Shown here: piece by piece, positions 1 through 8,956 of the stretch | How the letters are laid out: the number at the start of each line of letters is the position of its first letter | Numbering within the stretch: the stretch's first letter is position 1 | NCBI RefSeq assembly: GCF_030264295.1 | Contig: NZ_CP127173.1 | Span: 9,059,501-9,123,500 of the forward strand | Direction: 5' to 3' | DNA from: Amycolatopsis nalaikhensis | GTDB lineage: Bacteria; Actinomycetota; Actinomycetes; Mycobacteriales; Pseudonocardiaceae | DNA length: 64,000 nt | Notes under the pieces: generated by a model | Seen by the model: the letters and a program-made list of their open reading frames with translations, nothing else | Told to the model about the DNA's origin: nothing | Databases searched by the model: none | Position numbers and translations under genes: made by a program

Positions 1-947
1 TGTCGCTCGACGAGCAGGTCGCCTTCCACGAGGAATACGCCGCCTCGGGCGCGCCGGCCCGGGTCAACCACATCGGCGAGCAGCTGCTCGGCCCGACGCT
101 CATCGCGTTCGGCACGCCCGAGCAGCAGGCCCGGTTCCTGCCGAAGATCGTCGCCGTCGAAGAGCTGTGGTGCCAGGGCTACTCCGAACCCGGGGCGGGC
201 TCCGACCTCGCCGCCGTCTCCACATCCGGAACCCTCCGGGGCGACGAATGGGTCATCAACGGCCAGAAGATCTGGACGTCACTGGCCCACGTGGCCGACT
301 GGTGCTTCGTCGTGGCCCGCACCGAACCGGGGTCGCGGCGCCACCACGGGCTGTCCTACCTCCTGGTGCCGCTGCGCCAGGAGGGCGTCACCGTGCGGCC
401 GATCCGGCAGCTGACCGGCACGTCGGAGTTCAACGAGGTGTTCTTCGACGACGCCCGCACCGACGCGGACCTGGTCGTCGGCGAACCCGGCGACGGCTGG
501 CGGATCGCGATGGCCACCCTCGGCTTCGAACGCGGGGTCTCGACGCTGGGCCAGCAGATCGGCTTCCGCCGCGAGCTGGACGACATCGTCGCCGACGCGA
601 AGCGCCTGGGCACCTACGACGACCCGCTCCTGCGTGCCGACCTCACCCGCGCCCGCCTCGGGTTGCGCGTCCTGCGCGCGCACGCGTTGCGCACGCTCGG
701 CCAGGCCGCGGGCCCGGAAGTCGCCGTCGGCAAGCTGCTGTGGGCGCAGTGGCACCGCGGACTCGGGGAACTGGCCGTGCGGGCGCGCGGCTCGCGGTCC
801 CTGGTCGCCGACGGCCCCGAGCTGGACGACGCGCAGCGGCTCTACCTGTTCACCCGCGCGGACACGATCTACGGCGGTTCGGACGAAATCGAACGGAACA
901 TCATCGCCGAGCGTGTGCTCGGCCTGCCCCGGGAGGCGCGACCGTGA
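1..947 (+). CDS. Acyl-CoA dehydrogenase, FadE30-like, 5'-truncated by window edge
   Basis: About 315 C-terminal residues are visible in the frame whose first full codon begins at base 3; the start lies outside the window. The flavin-binding signature of acyl-CoA dehydrogenases (YSEPGAGSDLA) is present, as is the C-terminal YGGSDEIERNIIAERVLGLP signature. The family transfers electrons from an acyl-CoA to FAD and on to electron-transfer flavoprotein. The stop overlaps the GTG of the IpdF-like gene (GTGA) and FadA6 follows, so it sits in a steroid ring C/D operon. FadE30 of Mycobacterium, next to ipdF, is the best analogue by context; another FadE of the same regulon is possible. Confidence 0.88.
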   Translation, partial: SLDEQVAFHEEYAASGAPARVNHIGEQLLGPTLIAFGTPEQQARFLPKIVAVEELWCQGYSEPGAGSDLAAVSTSGTLRGDEWVINGQKIWTSLAHVADWCFVVARTEPGSRRHHGLSYLLVPLRQEGVTVRPIRQLTGTSEFNEVFFDDARTDADLVVGEPGDGWRIAMATLGFERGVSTLGQQIGFRRELDDIVADAKRLGTYDDPLLRADLTRARLGLRVLRAHALRTLGQAAGPEVAVGKLLWAQWHRGLGELAVRARGSRSLVADGPELDDAQRLYLFTRADTIYGGSDEIERNIIAERVLGLPREARP

Positions 948-1714
948 TCCCCCAGTACCCACCCGGCCACGAGCTGCTCGCGGGCAAGGTCGTCGTGGTC
1001 ACCGCCGCCGCGGGCACCGGCATCGGCTCGGCCGTCGCCCGCCGCTGCCTCGAAGAAGGCGCGAGCGTCGTGGTGAGCGACTGGCACGAACGCCGTCTCG
1101 GCGAGAAGGCCGCCGAACTGGCCGAACTCGGCAAGGTGCACGCCATCCCCTGCGACGTCACCGCCGAAGACCAGGTCCAGGCCCTCGTCGACGGCGCGGT
1201 CGACCACTTCGGCCGTCTCGATGTGATGGTCAACAACGCCGGGCTCGGCGGCACGAAGTCCGTGCTCGACATGACCGACGACGAATGGTCCCGCGTCCTC
1301 GACATCACCCTCACCGGTACCTTCCGGTGCACGCGCGCGGCCCTGCGGCAGTTCGTCGCCCAGGGCGGTGGCGGGGCGATCGTCAACAACGCCTCGGTGA
1401 TCGGCTGGCGCGCCCAGGCCGGTCAGGCGCACTACGCCGCGGCCAAGGCCGGGGTGATGGCGCTGACCCGGTGTTCCGCGCTGGACGCGGCCGAGCACGG
1501 CGTCCGCGTGAACGCCGTCGCGCCCAGCCTCGCCATGCACCCGTTCCTCGCCAAGGTGACCAGCGACGAACTCCTCGAAGACCTCACGAAACGGGAGGCG
1601 TTCGGCCGCGCGGCCGAGCCGTGGGAGGTCGCCAACGTCATGGTCTTCCTCGCCAGCGACTACGCGAGCTACCTGACCGGCGAAGTCGTCTCCGTCAGCA
1701 GCCAGCACCCCTAG
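944..1714 (+). CDS. ipdF: SDR dehydrogenase of steroid ring C/D degradation (IpdF-like)
   Basis: A 256-residue classical short-chain dehydrogenase. The GTG start at 944 overlaps the preceding stop; an upstream extension of the frame lies inside fadE and is ignored. Visible features are a TAAAGTGIG nucleotide-binding loop (residues 20-28), NNAG (97-100), Ser151, and Tyr164/Lys168 in YAAAK. The C-terminus GEVVSVSSQHP resembles mycobacterial IpdF. IpdF oxidises the 5-hydroxyl of the indane CoA thioester made from cholesterol ring C/D (HIP pathway). Lying between FadE and FadA6 supports that role. Substrate is inferred from homology and context. Confidence 0.85.
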   Translation: MIPQYPPGHELLAGKVVVVTAAAGTGIGSAVARRCLEEGASVVVSDWHERRLGEKAAELAELGKVHAIPCDVTAEDQVQALVDGAVDHFGRLDVMVNNAGLGGTKSVLDMTDDEWSRVLDITLTGTFRCTRAALRQFVAQGGGGAIVNNASVIGWRAQAGQAHYAAAKAGVMALTRCSALDAAEHGVRVNAVAPSLAMHPFLAKVTSDELLEDLTKREAFGRAAEPWEVANVMVFLASDYASYLTGEVVSVSSQHP

Positions 1715-1724
1715 GAGCGTTCCC

Positions 1725-2879
1725 GTGCCCGAAGCCTTCCTCCTCGACGCGGTCCGCACGCCCGTCGGCCGCCGCGGCGGCGCCCTGTCCGGCTGGCACT
1801 CCGCCGACCTCGGCGCGCACGTCATCAAGGCGGTCGTCGAGCGCACCGGCGTCGACCCGGACCTCGTCGACGACGTCATCCTGGGCTGCACCGACACCCT
1901 CGGCCCGCAATCGGGCAACATCGCGCGCACGGCGTGGCTGGCGGCCGGGTTCGGCGACCACGTGCCGGGGGTGACGGTCGACCGGCAGTGTGGGTCGAGC
2001 CAGCAGGCCGTGCACTTCGCCGCGCAGGCCGTCATGTCCGGCACGCAGGACCTGGTGCTGGCCGGGGGCGTGCAGAACATGAGCCGCATCCCGATCAGCG
2101 CGGCGATGCTGGCCGGGCGCGAGTACGGCTTCGAGGACCCGTTCTCCGGCTCGAAGGGCTGGCAGGAGCGCTACGGCAGCGTCGAGGTCTCGCAGTTCCG
2201 CAGTGCCGACATGATCGCGGCGCACTGGGACATCAGCCGCGAGGCGATGGAGGAGTACGCGCTGGGCAGCCACCGGCGGGCCCTGGCCGCGATCGACTCC
2301 GGCCGGTTCGACGCCGAGATCGTTCCGGTGGACGACTTCCGGCACGACGAAGGCCCGCGCCGGGACACGACGCTGGAGCGGATGCGCGGCCTGAAGCCGT
2401 TGAGCGAAGGCTCCCGCCTGACGGCGGCGGTGGCGAGCCAGATCTCCGACGGCGCGAGCGCGGCACTCCTGGCGTCCGCGGCGTTCGTCGAGGAACACGG
2501 ACTGAAGCCGCGGGCCCGCATCCACCACCTGTCGGTGCGGGCGGCGGACCCGGTCTGGATGCTGACCGGCCCGATCCCGGCGACCGCGCACGCGTTGCGC
2601 CGCGCCGGGCTCACGGTCGAGGACATCGACCTGTTCGAGGTGAACGAGGCGTTCGCGAGCGTGGTGCTGGCGTGGCTGGACGAAACGGGCGCGGACCCGG
2701 CGCGCGTGAACGTCAACGGAGGCGGGATCGCGCTGGGCCACCCGATCGGCGCGACGGGCACGAAGCTCCTGGCGACGCTCCTGCACGAGCTGGAGCGCCG
2801 CGAGGGTCGGTACGGCCTGCAGACGATGTGCGAAGGCGGCGGCACCGCCAACGTGACGATCATCGAACGCCTGTCGTGA
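1725..2879 (+). CDS. fadA6: Thiolase FadA6
   Basis: A 384-residue thiolase, about the length of mycobacterial FadA6. The GTG at 1725 is preceded by AGGAG at 1713-1717, which overlaps the upstream stop. Cys89 in VDRQCGSSQ is the acylated nucleophile, and the C-terminal NGGGIALGHPIGATG block carries the catalytic His; a late CEGGG loop is present. FadA6 performs the thiolytic step after IpdAB opens the last ring, giving acetyl-CoA and a shorter dioic acyl-CoA. It is the last plus-strand gene of the fadE-ipdF-fadA6 group and ends inside a palindromic terminator. Confidence 0.9.
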   Translation: MPEAFLLDAVRTPVGRRGGALSGWHSADLGAHVIKAVVERTGVDPDLVDDVILGCTDTLGPQSGNIARTAWLAAGFGDHVPGVTVDRQCGSSQQAVHFAAQAVMSGTQDLVLAGGVQNMSRIPISAAMLAGREYGFEDPFSGSKGWQERYGSVEVSQFRSADMIAAHWDISREAMEEYALGSHRRALAAIDSGRFDAEIVPVDDFRHDEGPRRDTTLERMRGLKPLSEGSRLTAAVASQISDGASAALLASAAFVEEHGLKPRARIHHLSVRAADPVWMLTGPIPATAHALRRAGLTVEDIDLFEVNEAFASVVLAWLDETGADPARVNVNGGGIALGHPIGATGTKLLATLLHELERREGRYGLQTMCEGGGTANVTIIERLS

Positions 2880-2918
2880 GTGTTTAGGGCGGTTAGAACC
2901 GCCCTAAACACTCACGAC
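2873..2918. terminator. Bidirectional terminator, perfect 22-bp inverted repeat
   Basis: Bases 2873-2894 and 2897-2918 are exact reverse complements separated by only two bases (AG). The left arm starts inside the last codons of fadA6 and contains its stop codon. The right arm ends 14 bp before the stop of the converging fgd gene. There is no clear T-tract, as is common in actinobacteria. Position between converging genes and perfect symmetry make a shared terminator most likely. Confidence 0.85.
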
Positions 2919-2932
2919 AACTTGCGCCGCGG

Positions 2933-3943
2933 TCAGGCGAGGGCGCGCAGCTTCGGGAGGACGTCCTCGGAGAACTGCGTCAGGAAGCGCTCCTGGTCGT
3001 GGCCCGGGCCGTGGAAGACGAGGTGGTTGAGGCCCGCGTCGAGGTACGGCTTGATCTGGGCCACGGCCTCGTCCGGGTCGGACGCCACGATCCAGCGCTT
3101 GGCGACCTGCTCGATCGGCAGCTCGTCGGCCAGCCGCTCCATCTCCTCGGCCGAGGTCACGCTGTGCTTCTGCTCCGGCGTCAGCGACAGCGGCGCCCAG
3201 AACCGGGTGTTCTCCAGCGCCTTCTCGTGGTCGCGGTCGTAGGACATCTTGATCTCGATCATCCGGTCGATGCCCTCGGCGTCCCGCGACGCCGCCTCCG
3301 CGCCCTCCTTGACCGCGGGCATCAGCTTCTCGGTGTAGAGGTCCATGCCCTTGCCCGAGGTGCAGATGAAGCCGTCGCCGGAGCGGCCGGCGTACTTGGC
3401 GACCACCGGGCCGCCCGCGGCGACGTACACCGGGACCGGCTGCTCGGGGCGGTCGTAGATCTTGGCGTCGACCAGCTTGAAGTACTCGCCGTCGAAGTTC
3501 ACGTTGTCGCTGGTCCACAGCTCGCGGATCAGCTTGATCGACTCGCGCAGCCGGGCGAAGCGCTCCTTGAACTCCGGCCACTCACGGCCCGAGACGGCGA
3601 TCTCGTTCAACGCCTCGCCGGTGCCGACGCCCAGGATCACGCGGCCGTTCGACAACAGCGACATCGTCGCGAACGCCTGCGCGATCACGGCCGGGTTGTA
3701 GCGGAACGTCGGGGTCAGCACGCTCGTGCCGATCTGGACGCGCTTCGTGCGCTCGGCGACGGCGGGCATCCAGGCCAGGGCGAACGGCGCGTGGCCACCC
3801 TCGTGCCGCCAGGGCAGGAAGTGGTCGGACACCATGACCGAGTCGAGGCCGACCTCTTCGGCCCGCACCGCGTATTCGACCAGGTCCCGCGGCCCGAACT
3901 GCTCCGCCGACGCCTTGTAACCGACCTTGAGCGCCACGCTCAT
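2933..3943 (-). CDS. fgd1: F420-dependent glucose-6-phosphate dehydrogenase
   Basis: A 336-residue LLM-fold protein, exactly the length of Mycobacterium tuberculosis Fgd1, with near-identical blocks (GYKASAEQF, SDHFLPWRHEGGHAPF, GTSVLTPTFRYNPAVIAQAF, AKRWIVASDPDEAV). Asp40, His41, Trp45 and Glu110 correspond to the Fgd1 catalytic and F420-binding residues with an offset of one. The enzyme oxidises glucose 6-phosphate to 6-phosphogluconolactone and makes F420H2. Its ATG overlaps the stop of ipdC (ATGA), so it is the last gene of the minus-strand steroid operon. That is an unusual place and may link F420H2 supply to steroid growth. Confidence 0.93.
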   Translation of the reverse strand: MSVALKVGYKASAEQFGPRDLVEYAVRAEEVGLDSVMVSDHFLPWRHEGGHAPFALAWMPAVAERTKRVQIGTSVLTPTFRYNPAVIAQAFATMSLLSNGRVILGVGTGEALNEIAVSGREWPEFKERFARLRESIKLIRELWTSDNVNFDGEYFKLVDAKIYDRPEQPVPVYVAAGGPVVAKYAGRSGDGFICTSGKGMDLYTEKLMPAVKEGAEAASRDAEGIDRMIEIKMSYDRDHEKALENTRFWAPLSLTPEQKHSVTSAEEMERLADELPIEQVAKRWIVASDPDEAVAQIKPYLDAGLNHLVFHGPGHDQERFLTQFSEDVLPKLRALA

Positions 3944-4995
3944 CCTCCCGTTCCCCGGCCGAGGCGCCTCAGGATCTCACCTGCCTCGGCCACCGTGCCC
4001 TCGACGATCTCGGCCACCGTGGGCAGGTCGTGGATCATGCCCACCACCTGTCCCGACGCTAGCACTCCCGCGTCCGTCCGGCCCTCGACCAGTCCCGCCC
4101 GCAACAGCATGGGGGTGTTGGCCGCCATGACCAGCTGGCTCCACGTGAGATCGTTGCCGTGCTTCATCGCGAAGCCTTCTCGCACCATCGCAACCGGGGA
4201 CAGTCCGGTGATATTCCGGAAGCGCAGCGCGTTGCGCGCGGCCTGCGCGAGCCCGCGGACGCGGCCGGTGCGTTCCAGCTTGTCGACCAGCTCGGTGCGC
4301 AGCACCCGGTGCGGCAGGCCGTCGACGCGCCGGGTGACGACCGTCCCGGTGAGCCCCTGCTCGAGGTAGAGGCGCTTGACCTCGTCGGGGACGGTGCTCT
4401 CCTTGCTGAGCAGGAACCGGGTGCCCATGGCGACGCCCGCCGCGCCGTAGGCCAGCGCGGCGGCGAGGCCGCGGCCGTCGAAGAACCCGCCCGCGGCGAC
4501 GACCGGGATGTCGACGGCGTCGAGCACCGAGGGCAGCAGCAGCGTCGTCGCCACTCCCCCGGTGTGCCCGCCGCCTTCACCGCCCTGGACGATGACGGCG
4601 TCGGCACCCCAGGCGGCGACCTTCTCGGCGTGCCGCGCGGCGCCGACCGACGGGATCACGACGATGTCGTGGTCCCGGAGTTTCGCGATCATCTCCTTGC
4701 GAGGCGCGAGCGCGAACGACGCCACCTTCACGCCTTCGCGGATCAGCAGGTCGACCCGGTCACCGGCGTCGGCGGCGTCGGCACGCAGGTTGACCCCGAA
4801 CGGCTGGTCCGTCCGCTTCTTGACCTCGGCAATCGCGGCTTCGAGTTCGGGGAAGGTCATGGTGGCCGAGGCGAGGATGCCCAGGCCGCCCGCTTCGGCC
4901 GTCGCCGACACGAGCCGGGGTCCGGCGACCCAGCCCATCCCGGTCTGCACGACCGGGTGCTCGATGTCCGCGAGTTCCGTCAGCGCGGTCTTCAC
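3940..4995 (-). CDS. ipdC: Nitronate-monooxygenase-fold flavoenzyme IpdC
   Basis: A 351-residue FMN-binding TIM-barrel protein of the 2-nitropropane dioxygenase/nitronate monooxygenase family. The GGEGGGHTGG phosphate-binding segment and the AAGGFFDGRGLAAALAYGA block are clear. In mycobacteria this paralogue, directly downstream of ipdB, is IpdC, a flavin-dependent oxidoreductase acting on a ring C/D CoA thioester rather than on nitroalkanes. It overlaps ipdB upstream and fgd1 downstream by 4 bp each, so translation is probably coupled. Assignment rests on family plus strict synteny. Confidence 0.86.
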   Translation of the reverse strand: MKTALTELADIEHPVVQTGMGWVAGPRLVSATAEAGGLGILASATMTFPELEAAIAEVKKRTDQPFGVNLRADAADAGDRVDLLIREGVKVASFALAPRKEMIAKLRDHDIVVIPSVGAARHAEKVAAWGADAVIVQGGEGGGHTGGVATTLLLPSVLDAVDIPVVAAGGFFDGRGLAAALAYGAAGVAMGTRFLLSKESTVPDEVKRLYLEQGLTGTVVTRRVDGLPHRVLRTELVDKLERTGRVRGLAQAARNALRFRNITGLSPVAMVREGFAMKHGNDLTWSQLVMAANTPMLLRAGLVEGRTDAGVLASGQVVGMIHDLPTVAEIVEGTVAEAGEILRRLGRGTGG

Positions 4996-5714
4996 GCCGG
5001 GACTTCCTTGTCGCGCAACGCCTTCGGGTCCAGGACTTCCCGGATGAGCCGTAGCTCCTCTTCCGTGGGCTCGCGGCTGGTTTCGGCGCTCCCGAAGTCG
5101 ATCTCGAACGTGGTGGCCGCCGCGACCTCGTCCCGGGTGACGCCGGGGTGCAGCGAGACCGCGCGCATCGAGTGGTCGGGGGTGGTGAAGTCGAACACGC
5201 CGAGATTCGTGACGACCCGGTGCACGTCGTGGAACTTCAGCCCCACCTTGGCCGCGTTGTCGTAACCCACGCCGGAAACGACGTCGACGCTGTCCACGAA
5301 GACCCGCGTGCTGTGCCGCGGCACCCAGTAGCTGGTGCGGTGGTTGGCCGTGTTGCCCGGCGCGCCGCGCACGCCGAGGAGCTGCTTCTTCGGCCGGGCG
5401 TGGTCGCCGATGGCGGAGATGTTCTGGTTGCCGAAGCGGTCGATCTGGTTGGCGCCCATGACGACGTGCCGCCGTCCGTGCGGGACGATCGTGTCCAGCA
5501 TCTTCCGGAACGGCTGCCAGCCTTCGACGACGCCGTCGGTGGTGACGAGGTACGCCTCGCCGTCGGACATGAGCAGGTCCGGCTCGAACGTCAGCCGCGC
5601 GAGCTTGGCGCCCAGCTGCGGGACCAGACCCATCGGGCTCGCCACGATCTCACCGTCGCCGCGGAACAGCTCGGCCACCGCCACGACGGCGATCTCGGCC
5701 CGGGTCGCGCTCAT
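4992..5714 (-). CDS. ipdB: COCHEA-CoA hydrolase beta subunit IpdB
   Basis: A 240-residue protein of the class I CoA-transferase beta-subunit fold. Its pairing with the alpha subunit just upstream (4-bp overlap) identifies it as IpdB. IpdAB does not transfer CoA: it hydrolytically opens the last carbocyclic ring (COCHEA-CoA) in steroid ring C/D degradation. Recognisable family blocks include MGANQIDRFGNQNISAIGD and the GAPGNTANH segment. The start at 5714 is the ATG overlapping the end of ipdA. Confidence 0.9.
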   Translation of the reverse strand: MSATRAEIAVVAVAELFRGDGEIVASPMGLVPQLGAKLARLTFEPDLLMSDGEAYLVTTDGVVEGWQPFRKMLDTIVPHGRRHVVMGANQIDRFGNQNISAIGDHARPKKQLLGVRGAPGNTANHRTSYWVPRHSTRVFVDSVDVVSGVGYDNAAKVGLKFHDVHRVVTNLGVFDFTTPDHSMRAVSLHPGVTRDEVAAATTFEIDFGSAETSREPTEEELRLIREVLDPKALRDKEVPA

Positions 5715-6574
5715 GCCGCCTCCGCCTCGAACTTGTCCACTTCGGACAGATAGGTGCGCTCGTCACCCGACAGGAACCGGTCCGCGAACCCGGGCCACGC
5801 GTCGAGGTCCTTGGCGCAGGCCGCGTAGTGCCGCTGGAACCGCTCGTCGCGGCCGTAGTCCGGCACCGCCGTCGTGAAGTGGGCGCCGCGCGGCGCCTCG
5901 ACGACGCCGTCGACGCTGCCTCGGTTGAGCAGCAGCGACTGCACCGGTCCGCCCGCCGTCAGTTCGGCGGTGTCGACGACCTTCTCCACCGACACGAACC
6001 GCTTCTCCGCGGCCAGGCAGAAGAGATCGTCGAAGTACGGGTCCGGGCCGAGGTACTGGGCGTTGCCGCGGGCGTCGGCGCGGTTGAGGTGCACCAGCGC
6101 GACGTCGAGGCGTTGCGCGGGCACCGCGACCAGCTCCTCGCCGTCGTCGTACGGCGAACGCACCGTGCGCAGGCCCGGGTTGGCGCGCATGACCTCCGAG
6201 CCGAGCCCGGCACGCATCGGGAGGAACGGAAGCCGTTGCGCCGCCGCGGAAAGCGCCGCCCCGAACATGCCTTCGTCGTACTCGGTGACGTCGATGGCGC
6301 TGGTCTCGCGGGCGCGGCCGAACCACGGGTCGTACGGGATCGAGTCCAGCGTGACGAACCCGAACACGACGCGCTTGACCTTGCCCGCCGCGCACAGCAG
6401 GCCGACGTCGGGCCCGCCGTAGGAGACGACGGTGAGGTCCTTCACCGGGGTGCGGAGAATCGCCCGGACCAGCGCCATCGGCTTGCGCCGGGAGCCCCAG
6501 CCGCCGATCCCGATCGTCATGCCGTCGGCCAGCTCCGCGGCGACGTCGTCGGCGGTCGTGCGCTTATCGGCCAT
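5711..6574 (-). CDS. ipdA: COCHEA-CoA hydrolase alpha subunit IpdA
   Basis: A 287-residue CoA-transferase alpha-subunit-like protein, close to the 290-residue length of mycobacterial IpdA. An N-terminal GMTIGIGGWGSRRKPMALV glycine-rich segment begins the fold, and a TEYDEGMF segment near residue 100 probably carries the active-site acidic residue (inferred by analogy). With IpdB it forms the ring-opening hydrolase of the HIP pathway. Its start lies 11 bp inside the 3' end of echA20, and its stop overlaps the ipdB start, all in one operon. Confidence 0.9.
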   Translation of the reverse strand: MADKRTTADDVAAELADGMTIGIGGWGSRRKPMALVRAILRTPVKDLTVVSYGGPDVGLLCAAGKVKRVVFGFVTLDSIPYDPWFGRARETSAIDVTEYDEGMFGAALSAAAQRLPFLPMRAGLGSEVMRANPGLRTVRSPYDDGEELVAVPAQRLDVALVHLNRADARGNAQYLGPDPYFDDLFCLAAEKRFVSVEKVVDTAELTAGGPVQSLLLNRGSVDGVVEAPRGAHFTTAVPDYGRDERFQRHYAACAKDLDAWPGFADRFLSGDERTYLSEVDKFEAEAA

Positions 6575-7304
6575 TCAAGAACTCCTCGCGGGCCTCGTCG
6601 GACGCGCCGAGCAGGTTGAGCTCGAAGGTGAAGCCCTGCTCGAAGCGGTAGCTGCGGTGCACCTGCTGGGTGTCGATGCCGTTCAGGGCCTCCTTCGCCG
6701 CCCGGATCACCCGCGGGTCCTTCTTCGCGATGTCCCTGGCGACGGCCATCGCCGCGTCGTCCAGCTCCGCGCGCGGCACGACCTGGTAGACCGAGCCGTG
6801 CGCGTGCAGCTCGGCGGCGGTGATCTTCCGCGCGGTGAAGTACAACGTGCGCATCAAGTGCTGCGGCACCAACCGGGCCAAGTGCGTCGCCGCGCCGAGC
6901 GCGCCGCGTTCCACCTCGGGAACGCCGAACGTGGCATCGTCCGAGGCGATGATCACGTCCGCGTTGCCGACCAGCCCGATGCCGCCGCCGAGGCAGAAGC
7001 CGTGCACGGCGGCGACCACCGGCACTTCACAGTCGTAGACGGCGCCGAAAGCGGCGTAACAGCCGCGGTTCGCGCCGACCAGCGCGTCGTAGCCCTCGCT
7101 GCGCTGGATCTCCTTGATGTCGACGCCGGCGTTGAAGCCGCGCCCTTCCGCGCGCAGCACGACGACGTGGACGTCCGGGTCACGGCCCGCCGCGGTGATC
7201 GCGTCGGCCAGGTCGAACCAGCCTTGCACGGGCAGCGCGTTGACCGGCGGGAAGTCGACGGTGACGACCTCGACGTGCGCGTCGCGTTTGGTCAGGATCC
7301 CCAT
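6564..7304 (-). CDS. echA20: Enoyl-CoA hydratase-family ring hydrolase EchA20
   Basis: A 246-residue crotonase-fold protein. The ATG at 7304 overlaps the stop of the upstream SDR; longer readings run into antisense of that gene. Oxyanion-hole segments GFNAGVDIKEI and HGFCLGGGIGLVGNADVIIA are visible. EchA20 opens steroid ring D by hydrolysis of the indane-dione carboxyl-CoA. The order SDR-SDR-echA20-ipdA-ipdB-ipdC matches mycobacterial Rv3548c-Rv3553 apart from strand conventions, making the assignment firm. Confidence 0.9.
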   Translation of the reverse strand: MGILTKRDAHVEVVTVDFPPVNALPVQGWFDLADAITAAGRDPDVHVVVLRAEGRGFNAGVDIKEIQRSEGYDALVGANRGCYAAFGAVYDCEVPVVAAVHGFCLGGGIGLVGNADVIIASDDATFGVPEVERGALGAATHLARLVPQHLMRTLYFTARKITAAELHAHGSVYQVVPRAELDDAAMAVARDIAKKDPRVIRAAKEALNGIDTQQVHRSYRFEQGFTFELNLLGASDEAREEFLNGR

Positions 7305-8182
7305 CAGCTCGCTCCGTACACGGGTTCGGGCTCGGGCGCGCGCTCGAGCAGGCCGGCGACGACGGGCCCGAGTTCGGCGGGGTCCCACCGCTTTCCCTTG
7401 TCCACGACCGGACCGTGCCGCCAGCTCTGCGCCAGGGAGACCTTGCCGCCCTCGACCTCGAAGACGCGGCCGGTGACGTGCGCGGACTCCGCGCTGCCGA
7501 GCCACACGACCAGCGGCGACACGTTTTCCGGCGCCATCGCGTCGAACCCCTCGTCCGGGCGCGCCATCGACGCGAACACGCCCTCGGTCATCCGGGTCCG
7601 CGCGGCCGGGGCGATGGCGTTCACGGTCACGCCGTAGCGAGCGAGTTCGGCCGCCGCCACGACGGTCAACCCCGCGATGCCCGCCTTCGCCGCCGAGTAG
7701 TTGCCCTGGCCCACGCTGCCCAGCAGCCCGGCGCCCGAGCTGGTGTTGATCACCCGCGCGCTCGGTGTCCGCCCGGCTTTGGCTTCGGCGCGCCAGTGTT
7801 CCGCGGCGTGCCGCAATGGTGCGAAATGCCCCTTGAGGTGCACGCGGATGACGGCGTCCCACTCGTCTTCGGCGAGGTTGACCAGCATCCGGTCCCGGAG
7901 GAAGCCCGCGTTGTTGACCAGGACGTCGAGGCGGCCGAAGTTCGCCAGCGCCGTGCCGATCAGCTCGCGCGCCCCGGCCCAGTCGGCGACGTCGGAGGTG
8001 TTCGCGACGGCTTTCCCGCCGAGCGCCTCGATCTCGGCGACGACTCCGGCGGTGGCGTCCCCGTCCACGTCGTTGACCACGACCAGCGCACCCTCGGCGG
8101 CGAAGGCGAGCGCGTGCGCCCGCCCGATCCCGCGTCCGGCTCCGGTCACCACGACCACCCGGTCCCGGCACAACCCGCTCAC
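7304..8182 (-). CDS. Short-chain dehydrogenase, Rv3548c-like
   Basis: A 292-residue SDR with TGAGRGIG cofactor loop near the N-terminus, NNAG, and YSAAKAG as the Tyr-Lys catalytic pair. It is longer than the usual 250 residues because of an insert near RAEAKAGRTPSAR and an extended C-terminus, as in Rv3548c. That gene belongs to the KstR2 steroid regulon in mycobacteria, but its substrate is not settled. Overlaps of 4 bp upstream and 1 bp downstream place it in the same transcript as echA20. A ring C/D hydroxy- or keto-intermediate is the inferred substrate. Confidence 0.83.
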   Translation of the reverse strand: MSGLCRDRVVVVTGAGRGIGRAHALAFAAEGALVVVNDVDGDATAGVVAEIEALGGKAVANTSDVADWAGARELIGTALANFGRLDVLVNNAGFLRDRMLVNLAEDEWDAVIRVHLKGHFAPLRHAAEHWRAEAKAGRTPSARVINTSSGAGLLGSVGQGNYSAAKAGIAGLTVVAAAELARYGVTVNAIAPAARTRMTEGVFASMARPDEGFDAMAPENVSPLVVWLGSAESAHVTGRVFEVEGGKVSLAQSWRHGPVVDKGKRWDPAELGPVVAGLLERAPEPEPVYGAS

Positions 8183-8946
8183 GCATCCTCCTGGTGGTTG
8201 ACGTCGGCCGCGGCGAGAAAGGCCGGAACCTCACCGCCGCCGTGCACGCGCAGGGTCGCGCCCGAAACGTAGGAAGCCAGACCCGAGGCGAGGAACGCGG
8301 CGCACGCCCCGACTTCTTCGGGCTCGGCGAGCCGGCCGAGCGGCACGGTCTTGCCGACGGCTTCGATCGCCGCTTCGCTGCCGTAGTGCAGGTGGGCTTG
8401 CTCGGTGCGCACCATGCCGACGTCGAGGGCGTTGACCCGGACTTTGGGCGCCCACTCGACGGCGAGGCTGGCGGTGAGGTTGTCGAGCCCGGCTTTCGCG
8501 GCACCGTAGGCCGCGGTTCCCGGCGACGCGCGCGTCCCGCTGACGCTGGAGATCATCACGATCGAGCCACCGTCGTCCTGTCGTTGCATGACGGCGTTGC
8601 CGTGTTGGGAGACCAGCAGCGGCGCGAGCAGGTTGAGCTGCACGACTTTCTCGTGCAGCCGCCGCGACGCTTCCGCGGCGGGGGCGAAGGGGGCACCGCC
8701 CGCGTTGTTGACGACGACGTCGAGGCGGCCGTGCTGGGTGACGATCCCGTCGATCAGGGCGGCGACCTGGGTTTCGTCGCGGACGTCGCAGGGGACGAAC
8801 TCCGCGCGGGTGGGTGCTTCGTGGCGCGCGCAGACGACGACGCGGGCGCCGTGGGCGAGGAACACGTCGGCGATGCCCCGGCCCACGCCGCGGACGCCGC
8901 CGGTGACCAGCACTACGGCACCGGCCAGGCCCAGATCGGTCTTCAC
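8179..8946 (-). CDS. Short-chain dehydrogenase, Rv3549c-like, first gene of the steroid operon
   Basis: A 255-residue SDR with TGGVRGVG cofactor loop, NNAG and YGAAKAG. The start is GTG at 8946. No Shine-Dalgarno sequence precedes it and only 10 bp separate it from a KstR-type operator, so the transcript is probably leaderless or nearly so. By synteny it matches Rv3549c of the mycobacterial steroid regulon. It is the promoter-proximal gene of the seven-gene operon ending with fgd1. Confidence 0.83.
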   Translation of the reverse strand: MKTDLGLAGAVVLVTGGVRGVGRGIADVFLAHGARVVVCARHEAPTRAEFVPCDVRDETQVAALIDGIVTQHGRLDVVVNNAGGAPFAPAAEASRRLHEKVVQLNLLAPLLVSQHGNAVMQRQDDGGSIVMISSVSGTRASPGTAAYGAAKAGLDNLTASLAVEWAPKVRVNALDVGMVRTEQAHLHYGSEAAIEAVGKTVPLGRLAEPEEVGACAAFLASGLASYVSGATLRVHGGGEVPAFLAAADVNHQEDA

Positions 8947-8956
8947 GTCACAAAAC

